NCBI RefSeq assembly: GCF_013408535.1
Contig: NZ_JACBZA010000001.1
Location: 3,804,850-3,868,849 of the forward strand
DNA from: Actinopolymorpha cephalotaxi
Lineage (GTDB): Bacteria; Actinomycetota; Actinomycetes; Propionibacteriales; Actinopolymorphaceae
Length of the DNA: 64,000 nucleotides
Reading direction: 5' to 3'
Positions 9,326-18,120 of this stretch are shown here, piece after piece. Under the pieces are notes generated by a model that worked only from the letters and a program-made list of their open reading frames with translations, searched no databases and was not told the origin of the DNA. Numbering within the stretch: position 1 is the first letter of the stretch; every line of letters begins with the position of its first letter. A program made the translations under genes and the position numbers.

Positions 9326-9595
9326 TCAAGCGTCGGTGGCGGTCGGGGAGTTCCCGTCGATGGGGCCGGCGTCCGAACCGGACTCGCCGGCGGCCTCGCC
9401 CCCGGACGTGCTCGGACCGGAGTCGGGCCGGCGGGCCTCGTCGACCAGCAGCACCGGGATGTCGTCCCGCACGGGGTAGGCCAGCGCGCAGGCGGCGTTG
9501 GTGCACACCAGTTCCGAAGCGGCGTCGTCGGCGTGCAGCGGGGAACGACAGGCCGGGCAGGCCAGGATCTCCAGCAGCGCGGGGTTGAGATTCAC
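9326..9595 (-). CDS. Trm112 family zinc-ribbon protein
   Basis: An 89-residue protein whose first ~55 residues are a Trm112-like zinc ribbon. Cysteines C13 and C16 lie in '[11 protein letters not shown]' and C31 and C36 in '[13 protein letters not shown]', followed by '[14 protein letters not shown]'. In eukaryotes and archaea Trm112 activates methyltransferases; in actinobacteria its partner is unknown. An acidic, Ser/Gly-rich tail of ~35 residues follows and is poorly conserved. The GTG start has AAGGGA 8 nt upstream. It sits between manB and the SIS gene on one strand. Confidence 0.9.
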   Translation of the reverse strand: MNLNPALLEILACPACRSPLHADDAASELVCTNAACALAYPVRDDIPVLLVDEARRPDSGPSTSGGEAAGESGSDAGPIDGNSPTATDA

Positions 9596-9683
9596 CTGTG
9601 GTCCCTTCGGGTGCTGCGGGCCGGCATGACGGGCATGGCCGGCGTGGCCGCTCTTCGGGCGATCGGCCTTCGGTGGTGCGGCC

Positions 9684-11063
9684 TCACGCGTTCACGGTGC
9701 CGCGGACGAGGCCGAGGACCTCGTCGCGCAGGCGTTCCATCGTCGCCTGGTCGGCCGCCTCCGCGTTGAGCCGGAGCACCGGCTCGGTGTTGGACGGGCG
9801 GAGGTTGAACCACCAGTCGGCGTGCTCCACCGTAAGCCCATCCAACTCGTCGACGGTCACGCCCACCCGGTCGGCGTAGGCGGCCTTCACCCGCGCCATC
9901 GTGGCGGCCTGGTCGTCGACCCGGCTGTTGATCTCGCCGGAGGCAGCGTACCGGTCGTACTCGGCGAGGAGTTTCGACAGCGGCCGGTCCTGCTCCCCCA
10001 GCGCGGCCAGCGTGTGCAGGGCGGCGAGCAGGCCGGAGTCGGCGCGCCAGAAGTCCCGGAAGTAGAAGTGCGCGGAGTGCTCGCCGCCGAACACCGCACC
10101 CGTGCGCGCCATCGTGGCCTTGATGAAGGAGTGGCCGACGCGTTCGCGCACCGGCGTGCCGCCGTGCTCGCGGATGATCTCCGGGACCGCCCGGGACGTG
10201 ATCAGGTTGTGGATGACGGTCGCCCCCGGCTCCCGGGCCAGCTCGCGGACGGCGATCAGGGCGGTGATCGCCGACGGCGAGACCGACCGGGAGCTTTCGT
10301 CGATCACCCAGCAGCGGTCCGCGTCCCCGTCGAAGGCCAGGCCGATGTCGGCGCCCACCTCGCGCACCTTCGCCTGCAGGTCGACCAGGTTGGCCGGCTC
10401 GATCGGGTTGGCCTCGTGGTGGGGGAACGTGCCGTCCAGCTCGAAGTACATCGGCACCAGGTCGATCGGCAGCCCCTCGAACACCGCCGGCACGGTCAGC
10501 CCGGCCATGCCGTTGCCGGCGTCCACCGCGACCGTGAGCCGCCGGATGCCGGACAGGTCGACCAGCCCGCGCAGGTGAGCGGCGTACGCGGAGAGCAGGT
10601 CCCGGCGCTCGACCTTCCCGGCCGGCACGACGTCCCGGTCGGCGGCCCGGTCGGCCTGCCGGGCCCGCTCCACCAGCGACCTCAACTTGGCCAGCCCGGT
10701 CTCCTGCCCGACCGGCGCCGCACCGGCCCGGCACAGCTTGATCCCGCCGTAGTCCGGCGGGTTGTGGCTCGCGGTGAACATCGCGCCGGGCAGGTCGAGA
10801 TGACCGCTGGCGAAGTACAGCTCGTCGGTCGAGGCCAGACCGATGTCGACGACATCGCAGCCCCCGCTGGTCACGCCGGCGGCGAACGCCTCGGCCAGCT
10901 CCGGTGAGGCCACCCGCATGTCGCGGCCGACCACCACGGCGGCCGGCAGGTCGAGCACCTCGACGTAGGCCTCGCCGATCGTGCGGGCGAGGTCGGCGTC
11001 GAGGTCGTCCGGCACGACTCCGCGGATGTCGTACGCCTTGAAGATCTTCTCCGGGTCAGACAC
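9684..11063 (-). CDS. manB: Phosphomannomutase/phosphoglucomutase
   Basis: A 459-residue alpha-D-phosphohexomutase converting mannose-6-phosphate to mannose-1-phosphate. The domains follow in order. The N-terminal sequence is '[15 protein letters not shown]'. The phosphoserine loop is '[18 protein letters not shown]', with the active Ser in TASHNP. The Mg2+ loop is '[14 protein letters not shown]' (DGDAD). The sugar-binding loop is '[13 protein letters not shown]'. The C-terminal phosphate-binding motif is '[15 protein letters not shown]'. All key residues are present. GTG 11063 is chosen because TATGGT lies 6 nt upstream in a leaderless arrangement; the in-frame ATG at 11084 would start inside that box. 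It heads the manB-Trm112-SIS-manA gene set and supplies manC (23966-25087). Confidence 0.96.
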   Translation of the reverse strand: MSDPEKIFKAYDIRGVVPDDLDADLARTIGEAYVEVLDLPAAVVVGRDMRVASPELAEAFAAGVTSGGCDVVDIGLASTDELYFASGHLDLPGAMFTASHNPPDYGGIKLCRAGAAPVGQETGLAKLRSLVERARQADRAADRDVVPAGKVERRDLLSAYAAHLRGLVDLSGIRRLTVAVDAGNGMAGLTVPAVFEGLPIDLVPMYFELDGTFPHHEANPIEPANLVDLQAKVREVGADIGLAFDGDADRCWVIDESSRSVSPSAITALIAVRELAREPGATVIHNLITSRAVPEIIREHGGTPVRERVGHSFIKATMARTGAVFGGEHSAHFYFRDFWRADSGLLAALHTLAALGEQDRPLSKLLAEYDRYAASGEINSRVDDQAATMARVKAAYADRVGVTVDELDGLTVEHADWWFNLRPSNTEPVLRLNAEAADQATMERLRDEVLGLVRGTVNA

Positions 11064-11069
11064 CCGGAC

Positions 11070-11075
11070 ACCATA
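11070..11075 (-). promoter_or_regulatory. -10 box TATGGT, leaderless promoter of manB operon
   Basis: TATGGT ends 6 nt before the manB GTG (11061-11063). The spacing puts the transcript start at the first base of the codon. It presumably drives manB, Trm112, SIS and manA together. Confidence 0.6.
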
Positions 11076-11111
11076 AACCGCCACACCGACACCGGACGCG
11101 TAGCGCGCCGA

Positions 11112-11137
11112 TCACCCTCCGAAGTCACCCTCCGAAG
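11112..11137. repeat. Two-copy 13 bp direct repeat between manB and DUF3499 genes
   Basis: TCACCCTCCGAAG occurs twice in tandem in the gap downstream of the DUF3499 gene and upstream of manB. It is not inverted and no regulator is known for it. It could be a two-copy binding site or simple duplication. Confidence 0.5.
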
Positions 11138-11170
11138 TCCTGGAAAGGATCCGTGCCGGCGTGGGCGCGG

Positions 11171-11524
11171 TCAGCTGTTGTCGGGATTGCGGAGTACGCG
11201 CAGGTGGCCGCGCCGGCCCAGCTCGGCCGGCGGCTCCGGCGCGGCGTCGCGCGGACGGGCCGCCTCGCGGACCGCGTTGGCCAGCGCCTCGAGGTCGTCG
11301 GCGGAGGGCCGCAACGACTCCGGGTCGGGAGCGAGCCGGATGACCTCCCAGCCGCGGGGGACGGTGAGGCGCTCGGAGTGCTCCGAACACAGGTCGTAAC
11401 AGTGCGGCTCGGCGTAGGTGGCGAGGGGCCCGAGCACGGCCGTGGAGTCGGCGTAGACATACGTGAGCGTCGTCACGGCAGGGCGGGAGCACGCCGTACG
11501 AGAACATTTCCTGAGCGTGCCCAC
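11171..11524 (-). CDS. DUF3499 family protein
   Basis: A 117-residue actinobacterial protein of unknown function. Its conserved start 'LRKCSRTACSRPAVTTLTYV' is followed by 'PHCYDLCSEHSERLTVPRGW'. The Cys-x5-Cys and Cys-x3-Cys pairs plus a His look like a small zinc-binding fold. The C-terminal ~45 residues are charged and variable. GTG 11524 fits the family N-terminus and has TACCAT 8 nt upstream. The gene is upstream of manB on the same strand and divergent from the zincin-like gene, the same order as in mycobacteria (Rv3258c-Rv3259). Confidence 0.85.
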   Translation of the reverse strand: MGTLRKCSRTACSRPAVTTLTYVYADSTAVLGPLATYAEPHCYDLCSEHSERLTVPRGWEVIRLAPDPESLRPSADDLEALANAVREAARPRDAAPEPPAELGRRGHLRVLRNPDNS

Positions 11525-11532
11525 GAGGTGGG

Positions 11533-11538
11533 ATGGTA
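11533..11538 (-). promoter_or_regulatory. -10 box TACCAT, candidate leaderless promoter of DUF3499 gene
   Basis: TACCAT lies 8 nt before GTG 11524 on the minus strand; no Shine-Dalgarno sequence precedes the codon. Confidence 0.45.
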
Positions 11539-11769
11539 CCGGTCCGCCGTCTCGGCGGGCCACCTAACACGCTCATACCTGTCGCAGACCGGCAAAGCGG
11601 GCCGGTCGCCGGCCGCCGGTAGACACCAGGCCGGGTATCACCGGTCACCGCCGGGTCACTGGTCGGTCACCATCCGTCGTACCGGACCGGAGGTGGGTCC
11701 CACCGCCCTGTCGACCCGGGCGAACCAGGCCCACCCGTGCGCCCCGGGGCGTGTCCGCGGGGCACGCCC

Positions 11770-11775
11770 TAAGCT
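11770..11775 (+). promoter_or_regulatory. -10 box TAAGCT, leaderless promoter of zincin-like gene
   Basis: TAAGCT is followed by 6 nt and the GTG at 11782. Directly upstream is a 7 bp stem (GGGCGTG 11747-11753 / CACGCCC 11763-11769) that could affect promoter access or terminate incoming transcripts. Confidence 0.6.
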
Positions 11776-11781
11776 CGGATC

Positions 11782-12342
11782 GTGAGCGCACCCGAAGCAC
11801 CAGGCGACGCCGGTGCCGGCCGATCAGTTCCCCCCACCGATCCACCCGGGTCTCCCCTGCCGGCCGCCGAGGCCGAGTCCGCGGCACCGACGGCCGGTGG
11901 GCCGAACGGGCGGCCCACACGCCGCCGGGACCGGCACGGCCGGGGCATGCGAGGGCCGATCGCCGTACGCGGGCCGCTGGCGCCTGGTGGCATCCCCATC
12001 GCCCGCAGTCGCGCGGAGCGGTTCGACGAGTTCGTCCTGGATGCGGTCGAGGAGCTCGAGCGCCGGTTCGCCACCGAGTTGGACGGCGTGGAGTTCGCGG
12101 TCGAGGACGTGCCGGACCCGCGCCGCGACCACGGGCTGGTGGACATCCCGCTCGGCGCGGTGCTGGCGTCGTCCGAACACGACGAACCGGCCCGGATCGT
12201 GGTGTACCGCCGCCCGATCGAGCTCCGCGCGGTCGGAATGACGGAGTTGTCCGAACTCGTGCACGACGTCGTGGTCGAACAGGTCGCCGACCTCCTGGGG
12301 CTCGGGCCCGCCGACATCGACCCGGACTACGGCGAGGAGTAG
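11782..12342 (+). CDS. Zincin-like metallopeptidase family protein (active site not conserved)
   Basis: A 186-residue protein. Residues 1-70 are disordered (Pro, Ala, Arg-rich). Residues ~75-186 match the small zincin-like fold of the Rv3259 type, for example 'FDEFVLDAVEELERRFATEL' and 'IVVYRRPIELRA'. Where classical members carry HExxH before 'FGL', this sequence reads 'VVEQVADLLGL', i.e. EQVAD, so the zinc-binding histidines are missing and it may not be a peptidase. The leaderless start at GTG 11782 is supported by TAAGCT. It is divergent from DUF3499 and convergent with the DUF5719 gene. Confidence 0.8.
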   Translation: MSAPEAPGDAGAGRSVPPTDPPGSPLPAAEAESAAPTAGGPNGRPTRRRDRHGRGMRGPIAVRGPLAPGGIPIARSRAERFDEFVLDAVEELERRFATELDGVEFAVEDVPDPRRDHGLVDIPLGAVLASSEHDEPARIVVYRRPIELRAVGMTELSELVHDVVVEQVADLLGLGPADIDPDYGEE

Positions 12343-12402
12343 GCCCGCCGGCTTGGAAGCTGGGCGCGGCTGGGCTCGGGCGCATGCCCGGGGCCTGCCG
12401 GC

Positions 12403-12420
12403 CGCCGGAGCGCTCCGGCG
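12403..12420. terminator. Possible weak terminator between convergent genes
   Basis: CGCCGGAG and CTCCGGCG form an 8 bp stem with a 2-base centre in the 92 bp gap between the zincin-like and DUF5719 genes. The loop is too short for an ideal hairpin, so this is tentative. Confidence 0.3.
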
Positions 12421-12434
12421 CCCACCCGGCCGAG

Positions 12435-13979
12435 CTACTGGAACATCGGGTCGACGGTCTCCCGGACCCCGATCCCCGCGCCGATGTCGGACCGGGCCGA
12501 TGGGCGTACCACAGTCGACTCGGCGGAGGTCAGCGTCCACGACGACGCCATCGGCCCGTCCGGGTCGTCCTCCACCCGCAGCCTGCTTCCGTACAACGGG
12601 CCGCCGCTGTCGGGCGTGACCACCACGGTGTAGCGGCTGACGTCCTCCTTCGGCTCCAGCTTGGTCTCCACCGTGCTGCCGGGACGAACCGTCACCTTCG
12701 TCGAGCCCACGTCGCGACCGTCGTCGGAGTACAGCCGCACCGAGGCGTTCACCGCCTGCTGGGAGGGACTGGACAGCAGCAGGCTGGCGGACCTGCCCTC
12801 GCCGGTGTCGGTGGACGGCACCACGGCCGGCCCGGACAGCGGAGTGGACGCCGCGGAGTAGGCCACGTCGTGCGGGTTCGAGCCGGAGCCGAACACGCTT
12901 CGGACGGAGGCGGTGACCGGGACGTCGGACTCCACCCGCACCGCGCCCGCCTGCTTGCGGAGTGCCTCCTGCAGGGGGATCTCCGCGACCGTTCCCGGCT
13001 TGACCTCCAGGTCGCCGAGCCCGGACGGGCGGAAGGTGCCGTCGGGGCCGAGCACGGAGAGGTTCACGCTGGCGGTGGAGTCCGCCGGGGCCACCACGCT
13101 GAGGACGCGTTCGCCGTCACCGGGAGCGATGCCTGGCACCACGACCTGTTTGGCCGGTGACGTCCCCGAGGGAATCCAGTCGACACCCATCGCGGTGTCG
13201 GCGTTCTGGGCGTCGTTGCGCAGCGCCGCGGCGACCCGGCCGCGCTGAGCCACCACGGCGACGGCGAGCCGCTTGCTGGTGGGCGCCAGCTTGTCCAGCT
13301 CGACGACGGTCTGCTTGCCCGGTGCCACGGTGAGCCCGCGGGCGGCGTCGGCGTCCACCGGGCCCTTCTCGTCGTACAGGCGCAGGTCGACCTGGGCCGA
13401 GCCCTCGTCGCTGTTGGTGAGGTAGAGGCGGCCGTGCTGGCCCAGCGCGCTGCCGGTGCCGACGAACCAGAACTGCGTGCCGGGCCGGGTGCACGGAGCC
13501 TCCGCCAGACCACGCAGCGGGCCGGATCCGGCCCGGGTGAGCTGGCCGGCGGCGGCTCCGGGGGCCACCGCGCCCTGCGCGCTCACCAGCAGCGGCGGTG
13601 TGTCCTTCTTGCGGACCTCGTAGGCGGCCAGGCGTTCGCGCTGGTCGACCGAGGTCAGCGGCGTGGTCGAGCCCAGGGGCAGGACGGCGAGCTCGCCGGG
13701 GGTGTCGGCAGCACGCCGGGCGGCCGCCGCGCTCACGCCGGGTGCGTCGATCCGCCCCGGTGCCGCCACGGCGGTCACGTCGGTGGCGCTCTCCGAGCGC
13801 ACGTAACGCGACTCCGGGCACACCAGGGTCGCGCGGTCGAGTGGGACCCGAGTGGGCCGGCCGGCCGCCTGGGCCGGCTGGTCGGCCGAGGTCAGCGCCG
13901 GGGTGGCCAGCGTCGCGCCGCCGACCAGCACGGCCGCGGCGACCACGACGGCGCCGAGCCGGACGAAGGGGTTGCTCAT
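12435..13979 (-). CDS. DUF5719 family secreted/anchored protein
   Basis: A 514-residue protein that starts with a signal-anchor, 'FVRLGAVVVAAAVLVGG', at residues 5-21. The rest is extracellular and contains several beta-rich repeats such as 'LYLTNSDEGSAQVDLRLYDE' and 'VNASVRLYSDDGRDVGSTKV', consistent with DUF5719. Two cysteines (in 'ATLVCPESRYV' and 'EAPCTRPGTQFWFVG') may form a disulphide. The start ATG overlaps the stop of the giant glycosyltransferase gene by 4 bp (ATGA at 13976-13979), so the two are translated together. Actinobacteria commonly keep this pair; a role as accessory or envelope partner of the glycosyltransferase is inferred. Confidence 0.85.
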   Translation of the reverse strand: MSNPFVRLGAVVVAAAVLVGGATLATPALTSADQPAQAAGRPTRVPLDRATLVCPESRYVRSESATDVTAVAAPGRIDAPGVSAAAARRAADTPGELAVLPLGSTTPLTSVDQRERLAAYEVRKKDTPPLLVSAQGAVAPGAAAGQLTRAGSGPLRGLAEAPCTRPGTQFWFVGTGSALGQHGRLYLTNSDEGSAQVDLRLYDEKGPVDADAARGLTVAPGKQTVVELDKLAPTSKRLAVAVVAQRGRVAAALRNDAQNADTAMGVDWIPSGTSPAKQVVVPGIAPGDGERVLSVVAPADSTASVNLSVLGPDGTFRPSGLGDLEVKPGTVAEIPLQEALRKQAGAVRVESDVPVTASVRSVFGSGSNPHDVAYSAASTPLSGPAVVPSTDTGEGRSASLLLSSPSQQAVNASVRLYSDDGRDVGSTKVTVRPGSTVETKLEPKEDVSRYTVVVTPDSGGPLYGSRLRVEDDPDGPMASSWTLTSAESTVVRPSARSDIGAGIGVRETVDPMFQ

Positions 13980-16900
13980 CGGTTTCGAATCCCCTCACGA
14001 GGTCGGTCGGGGTCTCGTGGACCGTTCGAGGTGCTGCCGGCCCGGGTGGTCCCGGTCTGGGTCCTGCCAGTCGGGGTGTCCCCCGTCGAGGCAGTGCCGA
14101 CTGGGCCGACTGGTACGCCGGCAGCGGCCGACCGCCTGCCGGGCCTGCCGTCGGTGCCGAACGAACCGCCGACGCGCCGGCCGCCCGCCGGCTCCATCGG
14201 CAGCGGATCCCGCCGCTGGCGGGTCGGCAGGGCGAGGATCAGGAACACCAGCACCAGGAATCCCTGCACGGCGAGGAGCTCGCCGTGCAGCTTCGGCGTG
14301 GCGTCGAGAACCAGCCGGCCGCCGCTCGCAGGCAGCTCGAACGCCTGCGCCCAGCCGTCATGGCGCACCGGCTTCAGCTGCTCGCCGGCCAGGCTGGCCC
14401 GCCAGGAGCGGTCGTAGGTCTCGGCGAGCACCAGCAACCGGCCCGCGGGCCCTTCCGGCACCGTGATCGCCGCGCCGTCGGGGTCGACGCCGACAACCTT
14501 GGCCGACGTCGCGGCCGAGCCGGAGCCGGGAGCCTCGGTGCCGCCGGCGGAAGCCCCCGGGTCGAGGATGCGCAGCCGGCCGACCGGGAGGTCGACCTTC
14601 CAGGCGGCGGCTCCGTCGGGTGCGCTGGACCGGACGAGACCAGGCGTCGCGTCCAGGCGTTCGGCCGACGCGGCGTCCGCGGGGGCAGGGAGGTAGACGT
14701 ATCCGATGTCGTACGCGGCCAGCCGGGCAGCGGTGGCCTCGCGCCCGGCGTCGCCGAGCAGGTCGCCGACGGTGCTGTCCAGCCGGCCGAGCGTGCGGGC
14801 GGGTGTACCGGTCTGGGCGTCGCCGATGCGTGCGGCCGCCCCGCGCAGCAGTGCGTACCTCACCGCGCCGTCGTCGGCCTGGACGACCAGCGCGCGGGGC
14901 TGGGCCGCGGACTTCTGCGCGGCCCGCATGTAGGCCGGAAGCGCGGGTCCCGCATCCCGGTCGATCGGGCCGTCCGCGCCGCGGATGATCCACCACCCGG
15001 CGACGAGGACCGGTGCGAGGACCGCGACCACGACCGCCACCCCGATGCCGGGCTGGCGCCAGGAGAAGCTGCGCTGCCGGAAGACGCGACGGGCGCCGTC
15101 GGCGCCGTGCACGATCGCGAGGATCCAGCCGGCCAGAACGAGCACCGATGCCACGCCGGGCCAGGCCGGGACCCCGACAGGTGCCCACTCCGTGCTGACC
15201 GTGAGCCGGCTCTGCACCAGGCCGAGTGCGAGTCCGGCGAGGCTGAGCCCCCAGGCCGCGAGGACGCCGCGGGCCCGGTCACGGCGCAGCAGCGCCACCA
15301 GCGCCACCACGCACAGGAGGCCGAACATCCACACCGGTGCCACCCCGGGACCGCCCGGGCTGCCGAACGCCAGGCGCAGCGGAGCCAGCGGGGAATCGGC
15401 CAGACCCGGCGCCGCCAGCCCGGCCTCGCCCAGCAGGACGCCGGGGTCGCGGGCCACGACCGGAAGCCAGGGCAACAGTGCCACCGGCGGCACCGCGAGT
15501 GCCACGACGATCCGGCCCACGCTTCCGGGCTTGCGCAGGGTGGGCAGCGCGATCGCCACCAGCCCCAGCAGCAGTGCCGCGACGTAGCCCACGGGGACGA
15601 ACGCGGTCAGGACGGCGAGCAGCAGACCGGCGGCCCAGGCGGCACTCCAGGTGCCGACGGTCACCCCCGGTCCGTACGTCCGCAGCACAGCCAGCGCCAC
15701 CAGCGGCAGCACCACGATCGCCACGCAGGTGCCGATCCGGCCGGTCGCGACGGCGCCGGTCACCACCGGCAGCAGGGCGTACGTCGCCGTCGCCCACAGG
15801 CGCAGCGGCCGGGTCGCCACCACCGGACGCATCAGCAGGTAGCAGGTGATCGCGGCCAGCGGCACCGAACCGAGCAGCAGCACGTCGACGGCCAGCCAGG
15901 CCTTGCCGAGGAACAGCGAGCTGACCAGGGCGAGGACGGTGAGGTAGGGCGGCGCGGCCCGGCCGCTGCCGAGCTCGACCGGGTGCCAGCCTTCGTACGC
16001 GCGGCGCCACAGGTCGGCCGCGCCGTCGGGGGCGGGCAGCAGCGCGCCGCCGCCGAGCTCGCCGCCGCCGAGCAGATTGCGGCACGCCACCAGCGTGACC
16101 ACGGTCACTGCCAGCACCACCAGCAACGCCGGGCGGGCGACCAGCCACCGCCAGACGCCCGGGGTGTCGTCGTCGAGCTCCTCGGTCTCCTCCGCGACCG
16201 GGCCGGTCTCGATCACCCGTCGTGACCGCCGGCCGGTGCCGACGTGGGTGCCGGACCGGGCGGAGACCAGTGCCATCAGCCCGTCGAAGGCGTGTTGCAG
16301 ACCGATCCACGGCGGTGGGAGCAACCGGCGGACGGCCCCGCTGCCGACCCGGGCCGTACGGGCGCGCCGGCGCCGGGCCCGCAGGATCAGGTCGGGCCGG
16401 GAGTAGGCGCCGGCGAAGGCGCGGAACTCGTCGTAGGCCGCGTCGGGCCACTTCGCGACCAGCAGGCCGAGCACCCGCAGCAGCGAGCCCACGGCCAGCC
16501 GGACGAGGAGGAAGGGAACCCGCCAGGCCGCGGAGTTGACCAGCAGCGTGTAGATCGCGTTGCGCCGGTCGATCAGCCGCGGCCGGTGGGGCACCGCGTC
16601 CAGCAGGCGGTGCCGGTGGTGGCCCGCCTCGGCGTGGTGCACGACCGCGTCGGGGCAGGTCAGCACCTGGTGGCCCGCCCGGATGACGCGCCAGCCGAAG
16701 TCGACGTCGTCGCGGAAGAGGGGCAGTCGGGGATCGAAGCCGCCCAGGTGCTCGAACACGTCGCGGCGGACGAACATGCCGGCGGTGCTGACCGCCAGGA
16801 CCTCGCGTACGCCGTCGTGCTGGCCCTGGTCGTACTCGCCGAACTCCAGGCCGGTCTCGCGGGCACCGCTGCCGGCGATGGTCACCCCGACCTCGAGCAG

Positions 16901-17317
16901 TCGCCGGCCGCTGGGCCAGTCGCGCAGCTTGGGACCGAGAACCGCGGCCTCGGGGCGGGCCCCGGCCTGGCGCAGCAGCGCCTCCAGCGCACCGGGATCC
17001 GGCGCGCAGTCGTCGTGCAGCAGCCACAGCCACTCGCCCGGCTGTGCCGGCGGCAGTGCCTTGACGGCGCGCTCCACGGCGGCGCCGAAGCCGGTGCGGG
17101 CCGGTGCGTCGATCACCGGGCCGGCCAGCTTGCCGACCAGTAGGTCGCGGGAGTCGTCCAGGCTGCCGGTGTCGACGGTCACCACACGGTCCGCCGGACG
17201 GGTCTGTGCCTGGATCCCCGCGATCAGCTCATGCAGCCACGGCGCGCCGTTGTGGGACACGACGACGGCGGTGACGATCGGGCGCGACGACGCCTCGGCT
17301 CCTGAACGCTCGCTCAT
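13976..17317 (-). CDS. Large GT2 glycosyltransferase fused to multi-pass membrane domain
   Basis: A 1113-residue protein. Residues ~14-260 form a family 2 glycosyltransferase: 'VTAVVVSHNGAPWLHELIAG', 'LWLLHDDCAPDPGALEALL' (metal-binding DDCAPD in the DxD position) and 'LPLFRDDVDFGWRVIRAGH' (catalytic Asp region). From about residue 395 to 740 there are some ten transmembrane segments. A soluble extracytoplasmic region of ~300 residues and one last membrane segment, 'LAVQGFLVLVFLILALPTR', close the protein before a basic tail. It probably adds a sugar to a lipid-linked or surface polymer, but donor and acceptor are unknown. It is translated together with DUF5719 and lies between the GDP-mannose genes and whiB2. 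Confidence 0.88.
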   Translation of the reverse strand: MSERSGAEASSRPIVTAVVVSHNGAPWLHELIAGIQAQTRPADRVVTVDTGSLDDSRDLLVGKLAGPVIDAPARTGFGAAVERAVKALPPAQPGEWLWLLHDDCAPDPGALEALLRQAGARPEAAVLGPKLRDWPSGRRLLEVGVTIAGSGARETGLEFGEYDQGQHDGVREVLAVSTAGMFVRRDVFEHLGGFDPRLPLFRDDVDFGWRVIRAGHQVLTCPDAVVHHAEAGHHRHRLLDAVPHRPRLIDRRNAIYTLLVNSAAWRVPFLLVRLAVGSLLRVLGLLVAKWPDAAYDEFRAFAGAYSRPDLILRARRRRARTARVGSGAVRRLLPPPWIGLQHAFDGLMALVSARSGTHVGTGRRSRRVIETGPVAEETEELDDDTPGVWRWLVARPALLVVLAVTVVTLVACRNLLGGGELGGGALLPAPDGAADLWRRAYEGWHPVELGSGRAAPPYLTVLALVSSLFLGKAWLAVDVLLLGSVPLAAITCYLLMRPVVATRPLRLWATATYALLPVVTGAVATGRIGTCVAIVVLPLVALAVLRTYGPGVTVGTWSAAWAAGLLLAVLTAFVPVGYVAALLLGLVAIALPTLRKPGSVGRIVVALAVPPVALLPWLPVVARDPGVLLGEAGLAAPGLADSPLAPLRLAFGSPGGPGVAPVWMFGLLCVVALVALLRRDRARGVLAAWGLSLAGLALGLVQSRLTVSTEWAPVGVPAWPGVASVLVLAGWILAIVHGADGARRVFRQRSFSWRQPGIGVAVVVAVLAPVLVAGWWIIRGADGPIDRDAGPALPAYMRAAQKSAAQPRALVVQADDGAVRYALLRGAAARIGDAQTGTPARTLGRLDSTVGDLLGDAGREATAARLAAYDIGYVYLPAPADAASAERLDATPGLVRSSAPDGAAAWKVDLPVGRLRILDPGASAGGTEAPGSGSAATSAKVVGVDPDGAAITVPEGPAGRLLVLAETYDRSWRASLAGEQLKPVRHDGWAQAFELPASGGRLVLDATPKLHGELLAVQGFLVLVFLILALPTRQRRDPLPMEPAGGRRVGGSFGTDGRPGRRSAAAGVPVGPVGTASTGDTPTGRTQTGTTRAGSTSNGPRDPDRPREGIRNR

Positions 17318-17464
17318 GCGGAAAGCGGGACCTCACAGAGTGGGGGGCTCGGTGCAAGCCCACACACTACGCGACGCTTCCGACGAACGGCCTCAGCCTG
17401 GGACAGGCCGGGCACCCGCCTGCCGGCGGACGCCCCGGAACAGCCACCAGGACAGGGTTCTGAC

Positions 17465-17503
17465 GGCTCGGGGCCGCGGGCGGCCGGCCCGCGGCCCCGA
17501 GCC
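17465..17503 (-). terminator. Perfect hairpin downstream of whiB2
   Basis: A 17 bp perfect inverted repeat (17465-17481 and 17487-17503, arm GGCTCGGGGCCGCGGGC) has a 5-base loop and sits 21 nt after the whiB2 stop. It is placed to end the whiB2 transcript before the glycosyltransferase gene. Confidence 0.8.
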
Positions 17504-17524
17504 GAACGGCCCGAAGCCGGTCGC

Positions 17525-17782
17525 TCAGACCGCGCGTTTCTTCATCCGGCGGCGCTCCCGCTCGGAGAGGCCGCCCCAGATACCGAAGCGTTCATCATGC
17601 TCCAGTGCGTAGGTCAGGCACGCCGATCTGACCTCGCACACCGTGCACACCCGCTTTGCTTCGCGGGTGGATCCACCTTTTTCCGGAAAGAACGCCTCCG
17701 GGTCGGTCTGCGCGCACAGCGCGCGTTCCTGCCAGCTGAGCTCTTCCTCGGCGCCGCCGTACAGCAGGCTGGGCTCTGCCAC
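17525..17782 (-). CDS. whiB2: WhiB2/WhmD-type iron-sulphur transcription factor
   Basis: An 85-residue Wbl protein. The four Fe-S cysteines are C23 ('ALCAQTD'), C46 and C49 ('RVCTVCEV') and C55 ('SACLTYAL'), followed by the 'GIWGGLSERERRR' turn and a basic DNA-contacting tail, 'MKKRAV'. 'PEAFFPEKGGSTREAKRVC' is the form typical of WhiB2, which mycobacteria need for cell division and septation. GTG 17782 with AGGAGG 8 nt upstream gives a length like known WhiB2. A longer frame to 17818 exists but has no such site. A sigma70-like promoter and a hairpin lie upstream. The position next to fbiA-fbiB and manB matches Rv3260c. Confidence 0.94.
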   Translation of the reverse strand: MAEPSLLYGGAEEELSWQERALCAQTDPEAFFPEKGGSTREAKRVCTVCEVRSACLTYALEHDERFGIWGGLSERERRRMKKRAV

Positions 17783-17914
17783 GGTCCTCGCCTCCTCGAC
17801 CCACGTCCCCGTGAGCACACAATCCCCGTTGCCGACCAGTTACTCGGTTTTCTCGCAGCGCAGACCGGGTCGACGTCGCCGTCCGTTCCCGCACCAACTC
17901 CGAGTGGTGCTTCC

Positions 17915-17959
17915 GTGTCACACCGTTCTGGTACTTCCCCGGAACGGCGGGAATGACAC
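17915..17959 (-). promoter_or_regulatory. Nested inverted repeat in the whiB2 leader
   Basis: GTGTCA (17915-17920) pairs with TGACAC (17954-17959) and CCGTTC (17923-17928) pairs with GAACGG (17942-17947). Both pairs share one centre. On the minus strand this falls at the very 5' end of the predicted whiB2 mRNA, so it could be a leader stem-loop or an operator just downstream of the promoter. Confidence 0.4.
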
Positions 17960-17966
17960 AGCTGAA

Positions 17967-17995
17967 ATTACATGCCGGAAATCCCGCTACGTCAA
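17967..17995 (-). promoter_or_regulatory. Sigma70-like promoter of whiB2
   Basis: On the minus strand, TTGACG (17990-17995) and TGTAAT (17967-17972) are separated by exactly 17 nt. Each hexamer differs by one base from the consensus. The expected transcript start is near 17960. Confidence 0.6.
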
Positions 17996-18120
17996 CTTGA
18001 GGTCTGCTATAAGCGGACATAGCCACCCGGAGCAGGGCGGAAACCTCAACCGGGCAAGGCGATCGGACGTGCGGAGGGGAGAAAATCCCAACCCCACAAG
18101 GGTTCCGATCGCCGACAACG

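Larger units (their letters stand above)
17783..18120. other. Long upstream region of whiB2, no gene
   Basis: About 340 bp between whiB2 and the hairpin behind the Tyr-rich gene contain no credible coding frame and are less GC-rich than their surroundings. The stretch holds a -35/-10 promoter reading toward whiB2 and a nested inverted repeat (17915-17959). It also has a second AT-rich patch near 18006-18020, with the partly symmetric GCTATAAGC, that may be another promoter. The predicted whiB2 leader is about 178 nt, unusual in a window rich in leaderless genes. Confidence 0.6.

Noticed and set aside
11747-11769. Second MITE end beside the zincin-like gene
   Set aside because: GGGCGTG...CACGCCCTA resembles the element's ends, but only 7 bp pair and the rest of the 17 bp repeat is missing, so it may be chance.
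13598-16225. An 875-codon plus-strand frame
   Set aside because: It is a high-GC shadow of the giant glycosyltransferase gene, which has clear family motifs and ATGA coupling to DUF5719. The shadow is Arg/Pro/Gln-rich with no domain.
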